NCBI RefSeq assembly: GCF_032118995.1
Contig: NC_092669.1
Span: 11,394,335 to 11,458,334 of the forward strand
Direction: 5' to 3'
DNA from: Asterias amurensis
Taxonomy: Eukaryota > Echinodermata > Asteroidea > Forcipulatida > Asteriidae
Length of the DNA: 64,000 nucleotides
In this document: positions 1-11,045 of the stretch, piece by piece
Numbering within the stretch: the stretch's first letter is position 1
Layout: every line of letters begins with the position of its first letter
Made by a program: the position numbers and the translations under genes
Notes under the pieces: generated by a model
Databases searched by the model: none
The model's input: only the letters and a program-made list of their open reading frames with translations
Told to the model about the DNA's origin: nothing

Positions 1-1166
1 TTGAAAGGGCGCCCTCTAAATAAAACAATATTTCGATTTATTGGAAAGGGCGCCCTCTCAGTACATCAAATAATCCCAATAAACCATAAACAGCGCCATC
101 ATCGCCCACTTGACAGGTTGCAGAGATAGTATGATACCCAAACCAGTTTTGTTACTTGGTGATTAATGTACATGAAAAAGCAAATGGGAACGGGTACCAG
201 ACCGCTGTATAAAAACATGATTATGCAACGGAAAAAATGAATGCCGGTTTCAGGAAGATATTTACCAAAAATCAGATTGCCGCCGTCCGTCGTCTGCAAT
301 TAATTGGAAACAACATCAATTTACAGCGAACATCCAGCCGCAGAATGAGTGCAAATTCCAGGCAGACCGCAGGCATTTTGAGTAAGGTTTGTGTTGTGTA
401 GTGTACTGTAAATAAACAAGGACGAGGTGTGTGCACCCACTCAGCTCTACTCTACACTGTTTTATCAGCCCCCCACACACACTGCATGACTGTGCACCAA
501 CTGCAGCACTGACCATGCTGACTGCACAAACTGCTTAGGGCACAGGCAGGCACTGGTGGTGCCAGGTTTTCCAACAAAATAATGATGAGATGTGATTGAA
601 TTGAATTGAACAGCTAGTCAGCAGATTTGCTTCATTTTTACCACTTTTTTGAAAATCATGACACAAATTCTAGTAAGTAGGGGGGCCTACTAGTAGGAAC
701 ACTAACTTGATCCTCAATGTCTAATGAATCGTACAATATCACTCAAAACACCATTTAAAAAAAAAAATTGAAGAAAAAAGACAAAAAAATTACCAGATCC
801 CCGAGCGAAAGAGTAAAAATGTCCCAGGTTGAAAATTTGAATCTGAGGGGGGCTGTGTGTGCAAGCACCGGGGTCAACGACTCAGCACTGCGTGTGGTGC
901 ATTTGTGTATCCCGGTAACTGTGCAGCCGTAGTCTTGGTTCCAAGACCATTGATATTGCGCGGTCACTGTTGAAACCAGCCACAGCAGAAAAGTAAAACC
1001 TTGTCTTCAAATCAAGGGCCTTGGGCTTATGTTGGCTCAGTAATAAATTGAAAGCCAGTCATGGTAACTTTCCCTGTGCGTGGCAGCAGCGGAAGAATAA
1101 GTCCAAAGGGGTCACAGCTTAAAAATAAGTTTATGTAGTCCTAAGTGGTTTGGTCTCAAGTCAAGA
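1..1166. other. Upstream region without a recognised gene
   Basis: No open frame here resembles a known protein and I could not find the missing first FLAD1 exon. Two copies of GAAAGGGCGCCCTCT lie within the first 60 bases about 45 bp apart, a short direct repeat resembling a repeat end. The rest is mixed-composition sequence with A-rich tracts near 756-790. Confidence 0.4.
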
Positions 1167-1696
1167 TAAGGCCACATAAAAATATAAAAATTGTTGATCG
1201 TCCCCGCTCGACCGTACAAAACCCCCCGACCCCTTTTTTATTTTTTTTTATTTTATTTTTTTTTTTTTATCTTTATCATAAAAATTATGTCTGAATATCT
1301 CTTTATACTTTTACTGCCCAGATTTTTCAGCTGAAATTTTTTTTCAAAATGTACAGGTTTTAAAAGATGTTTAAATTAAAGAAGGTTTTTATTCATGTTG
1401 GTAAAGCAAGAACAATTCTTCAAATATTATTTGGGCTACACTGTGCTTAATTGTTTGAAAAAGTTTACAGAAAATGTCATCTAGGAGTTAAATTTGTTTG
1501 ACAAAACTATTGAAAACATCAAAAACACACAAACTCTCTGTTTTACAGTGATTGCGATGATTTCTTTATTCTTGATTTCATATTTGTTTGGCATGTCAAC
1601 AAAACCTTTTTTTTTAAACAAAAAAACAAAACAAACTCCCCCTCCCCCATCCGCAAAAAAAAGGGCGATCACAATTTTTTTTTTTATGTGGCCTTA
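1167..1696. mobile_element. MITE with TAAGGCCACATAAAAA inverted ends
   Basis: The left end reads TAAGGCCACATAAAAA and continues to ATTGTTGATCG; the right end is its reverse complement with small gaps, finishing in TTTTTATGTGGCCTTA. The interior is AT-rich with long T tracts near 1237-1272 and no protein. It looks like a non-autonomous DNA transposon. Its right end is about 78 bp upstream of the first visible FLAD1 exon. Confidence 0.6.
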
Positions 1697-1774
1697 TGAG
1701 TGAAAAACTGGAATTGGATTCATCACCTTTACCCACTGGTAAAATTTTGTTTATCTTTGTTTTATTTTTTAAAG

Positions 1775-4700
1775 TTATCGGAGATGAGATTCTGAAGGGC
1801 CACACACAGGATACTAACTCCCACTTCCTGTGCAAGGAGCTCTATGACCTAGGGGTCAAAGTTGAAAGGGTGAGTATGTTTGTTAAAACCACTTGTGTCA
1901 ACGGTTTGAAGTTTGAAAGACTTACTTGCTCATGGTTATTTTTTATACAAACATGGGAAGTAGATTTGGGCTTCTTCCTGATTCATATCCCAGATTTTGC
2001 TTTTAAGGCAGGGGACACTATTAGTAATTGCTCAAAATAATTATTGGAATAAAACCTTTCTTGGTGAGAAACAACAGAAAAGTCCTTCGTCGTCGTCCTA
2101 GGAGTCATGGCTAACCCTTTGTGACCCTGGTTATGATGGAGTTCCACTTCTGTCCATTCAGTGCAGATCGATATGCAACGTTTATTGATAAGCCTGTGAG
2201 TTCTATGATTCCGTCTGTCCAACAAAGTTTTTGGCGGCCACCTGCACAACTACCTGAAACACATCCTTCTACAAAGATCTTTTTGAGGTTGTCCCCCTCT
2301 CTTTATTGTATTTTTTTCCCGATCTTGTATTTTAAAGGTCTTAGTGATTGCTGATGACTTGGAAACAATCGCTACAGAGGTTGCGAGATTCTCCTCATCG
2401 TACACACACGTTGTTACGTCAGGTGGAATTGGACCAACTCATGATGACATCACATTTGAGGGTACGATAAGTATAAAGAACGGCCAGGCGGGGATTCGAA
2501 CCAAGCTCATAATTTTAAAACTGATTTTAAAATTAAAAAGAATGCTGTGTCATGGCCTAGTAGTTTTTAGCTCCGGACTCAAGCTCTGATGTTTCTGAGC
2601 ATAAGAGTGTTGGTTCAAGTCCTAGTCGTGACACTTGTGTCCTTGCTGGTCAGTGGTCAATCAGGGGTCGACTTATTCACACTTCAACTTGCTCAGGTTT
2701 TGCCCTTAAAGACACTGGATACTAATTGTCAAAGACCAGTCTTATCACTTGGTGTATCTCAACATACGCATAAAATAACAAACCTGGGAAAATTTGAGCT
2801 CAATCGGTCATCGACATTGGGAGATAATAATGAAAGGGGTCCAGCAGGATTACAAGCTGATACTACTTTTGTTTATTTTGTTTGTAGGGGTTGCTATGGC
2901 ATTCAACGAGAGTATCATCGCGCATCCAGAGTTGGTCCGACTCTGTAAGCAATATTTCGGAGACAGTGACGATTCACCGAGCCTCAAGATGGCCCATGTA
3001 AGCTTAGAATTTGTTTTTGTCCTCCTCATTTTTGCCAACTCCACATAACTAAGCCTGGGCGACTAGTGCTGAAGGTGCGACTATCGATTGCCAAGTTGAG
3101 TCGTGTCTACCGTTATTCAACTACTCAGTTTTGTGCTGCCACGACTACATATACTACAAAAGTAGTCGCAACTTCCTGCTTAGTGAACTAATTGTGTCGC
3201 TCACTGCTCCTCATGACAACATAATTTACTTAGTCCCAGTCGTGACTCATTTGTCCTTAAGCAAGACACTTAAACATGATGCTTCGTCCTTCGGATAAGA
3301 CAGGAAGCATAGTTACATGGTGCTATGTAAAATGAGTACGTCTCATAATTCAATCGTAGTCCTACATTCTTTGCAGGAAAATAATTAATGTTAAAGCGCT
3401 TCATAAGAAGCAACTGTTACGTATGGGTGGCACGGTTGGCTTGTGCGTAAAGCGCTCGCCTCTCACCAAGGTGACCCCGGTTCGATTCCCGGTCGGGGCC
3501 ATATGTGAGTTGAGTTGTGCGTTGGTTCTCTGCTGTGCCACGAGGGTTTTCCAGACTATCCGGTTTTCCTCCCTCAGGAAAAAATCAAACACTTTCGATC
3601 TTGGCTGTGCTCCGTGGTCATAATGGGTTGATGTGGCTGGTAGCTAATCCGCCCTTGCATGCCTGCTTCTTGAATACGTTGTAGCCGCGTCCTTCGCAAT
3701 TCAGCTCTTAGCTGCGATTAAGGACGATTAGCCCCCCAAATTATTATTATTATTATTATTATTTATTATTATTTTCTTGCTTCTAGGTTCCCCAGTCAAC
3801 GAGGCTTGTTTACGGGTTAGATCACAAGACTGGTAAGCAGCGTCCGTACCCATTAATCTGTGTGCGGAATGTCTACATCTTCCCTGGTATACCGCAACTC
3901 CTGACAAGTTCTTTCCTGTCCCTCAAGGTTCGTAGAGACTCATCACTCCTACTGTGTGACCATTTAATATCACCAATGCTCTGTGCTGGCATTCAGTATG
4001 ATATCATGTGCCAGATGCATCAGCAAAGCACACAGTCAACTCTCCTACTGTCTGACCATTCAATATTGTTAATGCTGTTTTTCAGTATGATATTTTGTCC
4101 TTGTGCAATTTCTTTTACATTTTTTTCTTCTCTTAATTTTTGCTTATTTTGTATTTTTAAATAATTTAACTTTTAAATATTGTTGTTGTTGTTGGTGTAT
4201 CACATGATTTTGTATATCTTTTTGAAATTCCTGTATGAAATTCTTTAAAAAACGTGAATATTTTGCATATGTTTTGTATATATCCGCAATTTTGCTTTTT
4301 TGGTCTGCAATTTTATTAGACCAATACTGAATAATAATCACTTGTTTTCTTCCCTTATTTCTTGTGTATCATGTATTTTTAAATATTTGAATTTGGTGAA
4401 CGTTTCTGTTGTCTAATAATAACTGTTTTCCTCCCATTATTTCTTGCTTATAAAATGTATATATTTTACAATTTGTATGTATCCGCCAATTGGTTTTTTG
4501 GTCAAGCGTTGTTTGCAATTTTTCAACACCAATGTGTAAATAACTTTTATATTTTTTCATTCCTTGCTTATCTTGTATTTGGTTAAAATAATTTCATTTG
4601 TTTATGTCTATATAGTTTGTATATCTTTTGCATGAAATATTCTCTATAAAGTTCCTTCCAACTAACTTTTTAAAACTGCTTTTTGAAATGTTTTTTTCAA

Positions 4701-7700
4701 TTTGTAGTCCACAATTTGGCTTTTTGGTCAACCTAAGGCATTGCTACTTCTTGACCAATACTGGTTTCAATTTTTGTATTTTCTCATTATTCCCTTAGAA
4801 TAAACTCTTCACGAAGTCTGCCACGGCATACCACATGCGGGAGATCTATTTGAACTGCACAGAAACACCTATCGCTGGTATCTTAAATGAATTCAACGCA
4901 CTTCACAAGAGCTCAGTTGTCCTTGGTTCATATCCCGACGTGGCAAACAGGTACTGAGGACATTTATGTTTATCTTAATAATAAAAATCTCAACTTTCCT
5001 ACAAAACTGACACACCGACAATAATAATAATAATATCAAAGTCTTATTTAGCGCACGTATCTACCAAACAAGGTACTCAAGGCGCTGAGATATACAAACT
5101 TTCAGAAAGATAGGTTATTGCAGAGATGAATTCTGAGACCTACAATATGTAGAACAGTAAAAGGGTTTACAAGTTGCTACGGCGCATGCAGCATCCACAG
5201 CCAGGAACACCGGGGCGAACCCCTTCTCTTTATGATAAGTGCACTGGGTTCTTTTACATGCGTTACACAACACATAGAATCAACAGCTTTACATCCCATC
5301 CGAAGGACGAAGCAATGGTTAAGTGTCTTGCTCAAGGACAATGATGATTTCACAGAATAATGACTAGAATAAGTATTGTCGTCTAGTTACTGGATCACAA
5401 TTTCTTGATTTGTGCAATTCATAATCGTAGTCGCTAAACCAATGTTTGTAAGAGAGATTGGCTGGTGCCAACTTGGTGTTCATACTCCCTTGTGGGAGTT
5501 TGCCGAGTTCCCTTGCTTAAATTTTATAAATTTTTGTTGTATGATATTAATTTTCCCCCCCCTTATTTCTGACCCATTATGTATTTTTAAATAATTAAAT
5601 TTTGTGAATATTTTTGTTGTAAAATAATAAATTGTTTTCCTCCCTAATTTCTTGCTTATCATGTATTTTTAAATAATTAAGTTTTGTGAATAATTTTGTT
5701 GTATAATAATACATTTTTGTGAATATTTATGTCGTATAATAATACATGTTTTCTTCCCTTATTTAGTGCTTATTTTGACAATTTTATGATTGTTTTTATA
5801 CATGCACTTGGTGTTTATAAATTCCCTTGTGGGAGTTTGCCGAGTTCCCTTGATGGGAAGATCATCTAAACAAATGAATTTTAATAAAACTATATTTTCT
5901 TTAATTTTTGTTACAGCTATTTTAAGGTCAAACTGACTTTAGAAACCAACAGTAAGGAATCAGTGGATAAGGCACACAGTGAGCTGCTGAGGTTACTTCC
6001 TCAAGGTAAGATTAAGACTGTACACAGTCAACCCTCCCACTGTCTGACCATTTAATATTACTGATACGTTATGCATAATAAATGTTGTGTATTTATTTAT
6101 TTATCTCACAGATAAAGTAGTTGATTATGAAAAGGATCCTGTCGGTAACTCAGTCAGGAGATTAGAAAATCTACTCGCTGCCCCGGAATCAGAGCTTGCG
6201 TCTTTTGTCGCTCCCTCTGTGAAGATAATCGAAGAAGCCTTGGACAGATATCCGTTATCGTCGATGTGTCTTGCTTTCAATGGAGGCAAAGATTGCACTG
6301 CCCTGTTACACCTAGTTTATGCAATAATGAAAAGGTAAATATTCACTCTAAACCAATCTTGAAAAAATCAAAAGTGTTCTTTGTAAATATTTTTGTTGTA
6401 GGCGTACCTACATAAAATTGTTTAAAATTCCTTCCAACTTACTTAAAAAATTACCATGTTTTTACTATTTGTATGTGTCCGCATTTCGGCTGTTTTGGTC
6501 AAGCCATGTTTACAATTTGAATAGACCAATTATGAATAATAATAATTTTTCTCCTGCTTGTGTATTGCTTATCTTGTTCATGTACTTGTTAAATGATTTC
6601 ATTATTAAAATAATTTTGTTGTATAATAAAACTAGTTTTCTTCCCTTATTTCTTGCTTATCATGTCTTTGAAATAATTTAATTTTATGAATGTTTTTGTT
6701 GTATAATAATAACGTCTTTTCCCCATATTTATTGCTGATCTTGTATTCGTTAAATTATTTAATTTTGTGACTATTTTTGTTGTTAAATAATAACTGTATT
6801 TCTCACTAATTTCTTGCTTATCGTGTATTTATAAATTACTTGATTTTGTGAATAATTTTTTGTTGTATAATAACAACTGTTTTCTTCCCCTATTTCTTGC
6901 TTATTTTTTAAAATATTTAATTTTGTGAATATTTGTTTTGTATAATAACAACTGCTTTCTTCCCTTATTTCTTGCTGACATGTGTTTTCAAATAATTTAA
7001 TTTTGTGAATATTTTTGTTGTATAATAACAACTTTTTTTCTCCCTTATTTCTTGCTTATCGTGTATCTTTATTAAAATATTTTAGTTTTGTGATGTTTTT
7101 GTTGTTTAATAATAACTTTCTTTTCTTCATTTATTTCTTGCTTATTTAGACAATTTTATAATTGTTTTTATACATGCACTTGTGTTTTCATGCCGGTCTC
7201 ACGAAATTAAATCATTTTATTTTCGTCAATTATTATAGGAAGTTTCCAGATCGGGCTGAGCCTCTTCAAGTTTTATACATCGATACGAAACGCTCCTTTC
7301 CAGAACTTGATACATTTCTGCATGAATCCGTGCAAAGGTATTTTTATCAACTGTTTCTATCAATATTTTTTTATAAAAAGTCAGTAAAATGTCTCCATTA
7401 TATTGTATTCAAGCTTGAAACTTCTTTTTTTGTTCTTAAAAATTCCTTACAAATATATATATTTCTTCAATTTTAATGTTTTTACTATTTGTATGTATCC
7501 ATATGTTACCTCTCTTTTTAAATTTGTTTTCTGAATTCCTTTTAACTAACGTTTTTAATATGAAAGTATTTACTATTTGTATGTATCCACAATTCTGCTT
7601 TTTGATCGAGCCATGTTTGCTATTGTATGAGACCATTTATGAAAATAATAACTTTTCTCTTGTTTATCCCTTTCTTACATGTGTCTTGTATTTCTTAAAT

Positions 7701-10415
7701 AATTTCATTTTGTTAATTTTTTTTTTGTAAATGTGATGTGCGTACATCATGATTTGTATATTTATGAAATGTCCCTTTTTAAATTTCTTCCAAATAATTT
7801 TGTAAAATTTGAATGTTTTTTACTATTGTATTTATCCGCAATTCATGATGAACTATGGCGATCGTACTTTCTCAGTCGTAACTCAAGAACTTTTGAAACA
7901 GCTTACTACCCATATTCAAGCAGCTCCTTCATTGGAAACCTTTAAATCTCTGCTTAAAACCCATCTGTGATGCCAATCTGGTTATAGCACTTCAGAACAT
8001 ACGTACTCAGCGCTCTATAAATGTGCAGTTAATTACGATCCTATAAGCTAAAGTAGAAGTCCTGGCCAATTTTCTATACCTTTCGCTCGGGTAGTAGTTA
8101 AAAAGCAGGACAGTTCTTTTCAGAAAGGAGAAGTCTTCTGAACATCAGATGGATTACTCCGCGTTAGTAGAATAAAGAAAGACAGTTCTCTAAGAACAAA
8201 CTCTACCTGGCAAGTAGATACACACATGGTGTTACCACAAACCAAATATACATCTATAAATGTTGTTGTTATTATTATTATTTATTATATTGATTTCCAG
8301 GTATAATTTGAAGCTACTGAGGGTCACAGGTCGTATTAAGAGCGCCTTGGGAGTCTTGCAAGATCAGCATCCAGAGATTAAAGCTGTCTTGATGGGGACC
8401 AGAATGTCTGACCCTTACACAGGTAAGAGTATTCAAAATCAAGTTTTGTAATAACACAATATTGTGAAATTCAGTGAGCACCAACGCAAACGTTGTTGGT
8501 CGTGATAGTGACTTGTGATGGCCGGGTAGTCTACTCAATATGTTAATTGGATGGCGATGTCGAACGGGTTGGTATTTGTTCGTGAATGGTTGCCCCTGGT
8601 TGTTGGTCATTGTGTAATAGTGACCTGTCATGGCCGGGTAGTCTACTCGATATGTTGGTTGGATGGCTATGGATGGGACGTTAAGCCGTTGGTCCCATGT
8701 GTTGTGTACGGCATGTAAAAGAACCCAGTGCACTTATCGAAAAGAGAAGGGGTTCGCCCCAGTGTTCCTGGCTGTGGCTGCTGAATGCGTCGTAGCACCT
8801 TGTAAAACCCTTATTGGGTCTCAGAATTCATCACTGTAATAACCTATCTTTCTTAAAGTTTGTATATACTCAGTGCCTTGAGTACCTTGTTTTGTAGATA
8901 CGTGCGCTATATAAGACTTCGATATTATTATTATGTCCAAGGGGTTGGTGTTTGTTCGTGAACGGTTGCCCCTAGTCTTGGCCTTGGTGCCCCCTCAGAA
9001 GAATTCTCATAGACTTGGAAGTTTCTTCCAATGGAAGTGCCCTTTGCACAAATATGATAATGGCCTTGCCCTATCAAAGATGAAATTCCAGGCTTGGTAG
9101 TTTCAAGAAGGTTTTGTTTAAAAAAAATAATGGTCAGACGTTTCGACCCTATACTAGCAGAGTCTTTCTAAAAGGCCATAAAAAGTTTTTAATTGCAACT
9201 TGTCAATTGGTTTTGTTTACAGATAACTTAAGTGCCTTCACGATGACAGACAGCGACTGGCCACAGTTTATGAGAATTAACCCCATGCTGCATTGGACGT
9301 ACCATGACGTCTGGGTGTTTATCAGGTCCATGTATGTGCCTTATTGCAGACTCTATGATAAAGGGTAAGTCAGTCAGCTCAAGTTAGGGGGCCATTCACA
9401 ATTATCAACATTTTCACAAGTGTACACACTGTACATTTTTGCACAAAAAACCTCTGAGGTCTAACTTGGCGTGTCATGGCCTAGTGGTTAAGAGCACCAG
9501 ACTCGATCGAGCTTTGGTTTCTTTTATATCATCAGAGCGTGGGTTCTACTCCCGTTTTTTGACTCATGGGCCCATACACACATACTGTGCATCAGCTCTC
9601 AAATCGTCAGTTAAATTTGCGTTCTGGATGGCGCCCTCGAGTGACAATTACCTCACAATGTAAACATCCTGTAAATTCTAAAACCTTCATCTCCAGAGAC
9701 TAAAGGCCCGGTCCCACTGCAGCGATAACGAAAACGATATCGATAACAACGCAAAGAGAACGCATTCTATTGGTTGAATGAGCGTGTGCGTATTCTGCGT
9801 GGAGCAAATCAACCAATACAATGCGTTCTCTTTGCGTCGTGATCGTTATCATTCTCGTTATCGCTGCAGTGTGACTCGGCCTTTAGAGGAACGTGACTAG
9901 TAGTGACAAGGTTTGGGGATCATTTTTTTTTTTTTTTTTTTTTTAACACAGGCATATATATGCTCTAGATTGGCTCGAGATCTGTTCTAGATTGACAAAT
10001 GCCGTGGGTTTGAATCCCAACCAAGTAATTAAACAAATACACACATAATGTACAATAGATCTACCGGTAATCTCAAATGCCAGTTGAATTTGCGTTCTGG
10101 ATGGCGCCCTAGAGTGACAGTTTCCTCACAATGTTAACAACCTGTAAATTCTATAACCTTCATCTCCATATACCAAGAGGAATTAGCGACAAAGTTTTTG
10201 TTTTTTTGTTTTTTTATATAACGCCTGGTTTTATTTTGTTTTAATCCCACAGTTACACCTCCATGGGTAGCAAAGAGGGTACAGACCCTAACCCGGCACT
10301 CCGCTACATCAGCAGTAGAGGGGAGGTGTGTTACCATCCAGCCTATATGCTACAGGACGGGACGGACGAGAGGACGGGGCGGAAACGCTCAACTAGTCGA
10401 ACAATCTCGGAATAA
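1775..10415 (+). CDS. FLAD1: FAD synthase (FLAD1), lacking only the first exon
   Basis: FAD synthase adenylates FMN with ATP to make FAD. Exons seen: 1775-1869, 2338-2461, 2888-2997, 3787-3927, 4799-4950, 5917-6005, 6112-6334, 7239-7337, 8301-8422, 9223-9364, 10253-10415. All junctions are AG/GT and the phases match throughout, giving 486 residues to a TAA stop, against about 490 in a common vertebrate isoform. The N-terminal half is the molybdopterin-binding-like (MPTb/cinA-type) domain: [39 protein letters not shown]. The C-terminal half is the PAPS-reductase-like FAD synthase domain, with the PP-loop [13 protein letters not shown] near residues 293-305, then [10 protein letters not shown] and [14 protein letters not shown]. 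The first codon is split (G|TT), so a short start exon of about 20 residues lies upstream, not identified. Introns carry SINEs and a shared AT-rich minisatellite. Confidence 0.95.
2086..2240 (+). repeat. Dispersed about 150-bp element, also at 29061-29212
   Basis: This intronic stretch is strongly similar, in reverse complement, to 29061-29212. Shared words include CAGTGCAGATCGATATGCA, TTTATTGATAAGCCTGTGAG and GATTCCGTCTGTC. No inverted ends and no open frame were seen. It may be a SINE body or another old repeat; I do not recognise the family. Confidence 0.6.
2548..2655 (+). mobile_element. tRNA-derived SINE head fragment
   Basis: TCATGGCCTAGTAGTTTTTAG followed by CCGGACTCAAGCTCTGATG and GGTTCAAGTCCTAGTCGTGA resembles the A and B box region of the tRNA-headed SINE seen complete at 49800-50194. 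The body is missing. It lies in a FLAD1 intron. Confidence 0.55.
2706..2840 (+). mobile_element. MITE family A, 5' fragment
   Basis: AAAGACACTGGATACTAATTG followed by the family interior (GGTGTATCTCAACATACGC, AACAAACCTG, GAGCTCAATCGGTCATCG). Only one end remains. It stops about 50 bp before the third visible FLAD1 exon. Confidence 0.6.
3425..3775 (+). mobile_element. Full-length tRNA-headed SINE, second family
   Basis: A tRNA-like head contains GGTGGCACGGTTGGCTTGTG and a B box GGTTCGATTCCCGGTCGGGG. A body follows (GGGTTTTCCAGACTATCCGG, GTAGCTAATCCGCCCTTGC) and then an (ATT)n tail ending at the next exon's acceptor. The ATT tail abuts the polypyrimidine tract of the FLAD1 exon starting at 3787. 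A folding tRNA gene is unlikely because of the body and tail. Confidence 0.7.
4160..4640 (+). repeat. AT-rich minisatellite, FLAD1 intron
   Basis: Diverged units of about 80 bp share CTTGCTTATC, GTATTTTTAAATAATTT, TTTTGTTGT and TTTTCTTCCCTTATTTCTTG. The same unit recurs in the following FLAD1 introns. Confidence 0.6.
5021..5345 (-). mobile_element. tRNA-derived SINE body, reverse orientation
   Basis: Starts with (AAT)n and reads in reverse the SINE body seen at 49800-50194: AGCGCACGTATCTACCAAAC, GGCGCTGAGATATACAAAC, CCGGGGCGAACCCCTTCTC, ending at AAGTGTCTTGCTCAAGGAC. The tRNA head is missing. Confidence 0.75.
5350..5520 (+). mobile_element. SINE-like repeat ending CCCTTGTGGGAGTTTGCC
   Basis: Matches 60950-61140: TGACTAGAATAA, TGTCGTCTAG, CACAATTTCTTGATTTGTG, AACCAATGTTTGTAAGAGAG, and the tail CTTGTGGGAGTTTGCCGAG. 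A short tail piece recurs at 5815-5870 after an intervening minisatellite, so this copy appears to have been split by expansion of the AT-rich repeat. Confidence 0.55.
5540..5770 (+). repeat. AT-rich minisatellite, FLAD1 intron
   Basis: About three diverged units containing CTTGCTTATCATGTATTTTT, AAATAATTAAGTTTTGTG and TTGTTGTATAATAATA, the same family as at 4160-4640 and 6590-7160. Confidence 0.6.
6360..7160 (+). repeat. AT-rich minisatellite, largest FLAD1 block
   Basis: From about 6590 there are roughly seven units of about 80 bp, each with TTTCTTGCTTATC, TTTAATTTTGTGAATATTTT, TGTTGTATAATAATAAC and TTTTCTTCCC. It fills most of the intron between the exons ending at 6334 and starting at 7239. 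Related, more decayed units continue at 7440-7830 in the next intron. Confidence 0.65.
7440..7830 (+). repeat. Degenerate continuation of the FLAD1 minisatellite
   Basis: Shares TTTTACTATTTGTATGTATCC, GCTTTTTGATCGAGCCATGTT and TTTCTTAAATAATTTCATTTT with the blocks in the preceding introns. Units are heavily diverged. Confidence 0.45.
8020..8248 (+). mobile_element. Dispersed repeat ending GGTGTTACCACAAACCAAAT
   Basis: Shares nearly its full length with 54403-54625 and, in part, with both strands at 56985-57186: CCTATAAGCTAAAGTAG, CAGTTCTTTTCAGAA, TAGAATAAAGAAAGAC, AACTCTACCTGGCAAGTAG. No coding capacity. Family unknown; see the hammerhead-like finding. Confidence 0.55.
8510..8980 (+). repeat. 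Direct repeats around a 3' SINE fragment
   Basis: GGCCGGGTAGTCTACTC occurs twice (near 8521 and 8633) and GTTTGTTCGTGAA followed by GGTTGCCCCT twice (near 8573 and 8950). Between them at about 8690-8935 is the 3' part of the common SINE (AGAAGGGGTTCGCCCCAGTG, ATACTCAGTGCCTTGAGTAC, then ATT repeats), so the SINE sits inside an older repeated unit. Confidence 0.5.
9468..9570 (+). mobile_element. SINE head fragment
   Basis: TGTCATGGCCTAGTGGTTAAG, ACCAGACTC and GTGGGTTCTACTCCCG resemble the A-box and B-box of the common tRNA-headed SINE. The body is absent or decayed. Confidence 0.5.
9705..9884. mobile_element. Palindromic MITE, TAAAGGCC ends
   Basis: The ends TAAAGGCCCGGTCCCACTGC and GCAGTGTGACTCGGCCTTTA are inverted; inside them GCGATAACGAAAACGAT pairs with its reverse complement near 9842-9867 and GAGAACGCATTCTATTGG with CCAATACAATGCGTTCTC. 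Nearly the whole element folds into one hairpin. It lies in the last FLAD1 intron. A second, interrupted copy is at 10615-10924. Confidence 0.75.
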
Positions 10416-10443
10416 ATATATGATTTGGCTAGTTTAAAGGCCT

Positions 10444-10613
10444 GCAGCCGATTTCACGAAACGCTAGGATTAATCCCAACTCGAGTTAGGACGAGTAACC
10501 CATCCTAACCTAGGATGGGTTCAATGTGTCCTACGTATTTGGATAGGGGACTAAACCCGTCCTATGTCCTAAGATTGATCCTAAGTTCGGAAGAGTTTGG
10601 TGAAATCGACGGC
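10444..10613. mobile_element. MITE with CAGCCGATTTCACGAAA inverted ends
   Basis: Left end CAGCCGATTTCACGAAACGC; right end GTTTGGTGAAATCGACGGCTG. The interior carries inverted pieces such as AACCCATCCTAACCTAGGAT. A related family with AACTCTTTGTGAAATC ends is at 28996-29405. Confidence 0.65.
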
Positions 10614-10614
10614 T

Positions 10615-10924
10615 GGTCACACAGGCCCCGATACTGAGAATGAAAACGAGAATTTTAAAATTGCACACCCTTGATTGGTTGATTAAGCTAGGGCGTATTC
10701 TGTGTGGAGCAATACAACCAATAGAATGTGTTCTCTTTGCAACGTTATTTTCATTTTGGTTTTTACGCATACACCGATAAGTGTAAGCACTGTATACTCA
10801 GTACTTTCCCGAGTCCTGTGAAAAAATATCACGGGCATGTTATACTCGGGTGGGATTCGAACCCACGACCCTTGCAATTGCAAGCGCTATCGTTTTCGTT
10901 ATCGCTGCAGTGTGACTTGGCCTT
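10615..10924. mobile_element. Second palindromic MITE copy split by a tRNA-like SINE
   Basis: The flanks match the 9705-9884 element: GGTCACACAGGCCCCGATAC at the left, and CGCTATCGTTTTCGTTATCG then GCAGTGTGACTTGGCC at the right. At about 10778-10880 it is interrupted by sequence ending GGGTGGGATTCGAACCCACG, a reverse-strand B box matching the SINE fragments at 52975 and 53175. Confidence 0.6.
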
Positions 10925-11045
10925 AAGGGGACCCAAAAGTACCCACTTCCATTGACCTGTAGGAAATGTCTTACTTGGGGAAGAGGTTACCTCTTGGAAC
11001 AAGCTAGTAGCCACAAATACTTCTGGATGCAGGGAAGAAACTATG

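Noticed and set aside
1696-1775. Using the ATG at 1696 as the FLAD1 start
   Set aside because: The open frame runs through a polypyrimidine tract and an AAAG acceptor, and gives residues unlike the family. It also overlaps the MITE end at 1696.
3425-3500. tRNA gene
   Set aside because: A and B boxes are present but a SINE body and ATT tail follow, and the acceptor stem is not convincing.
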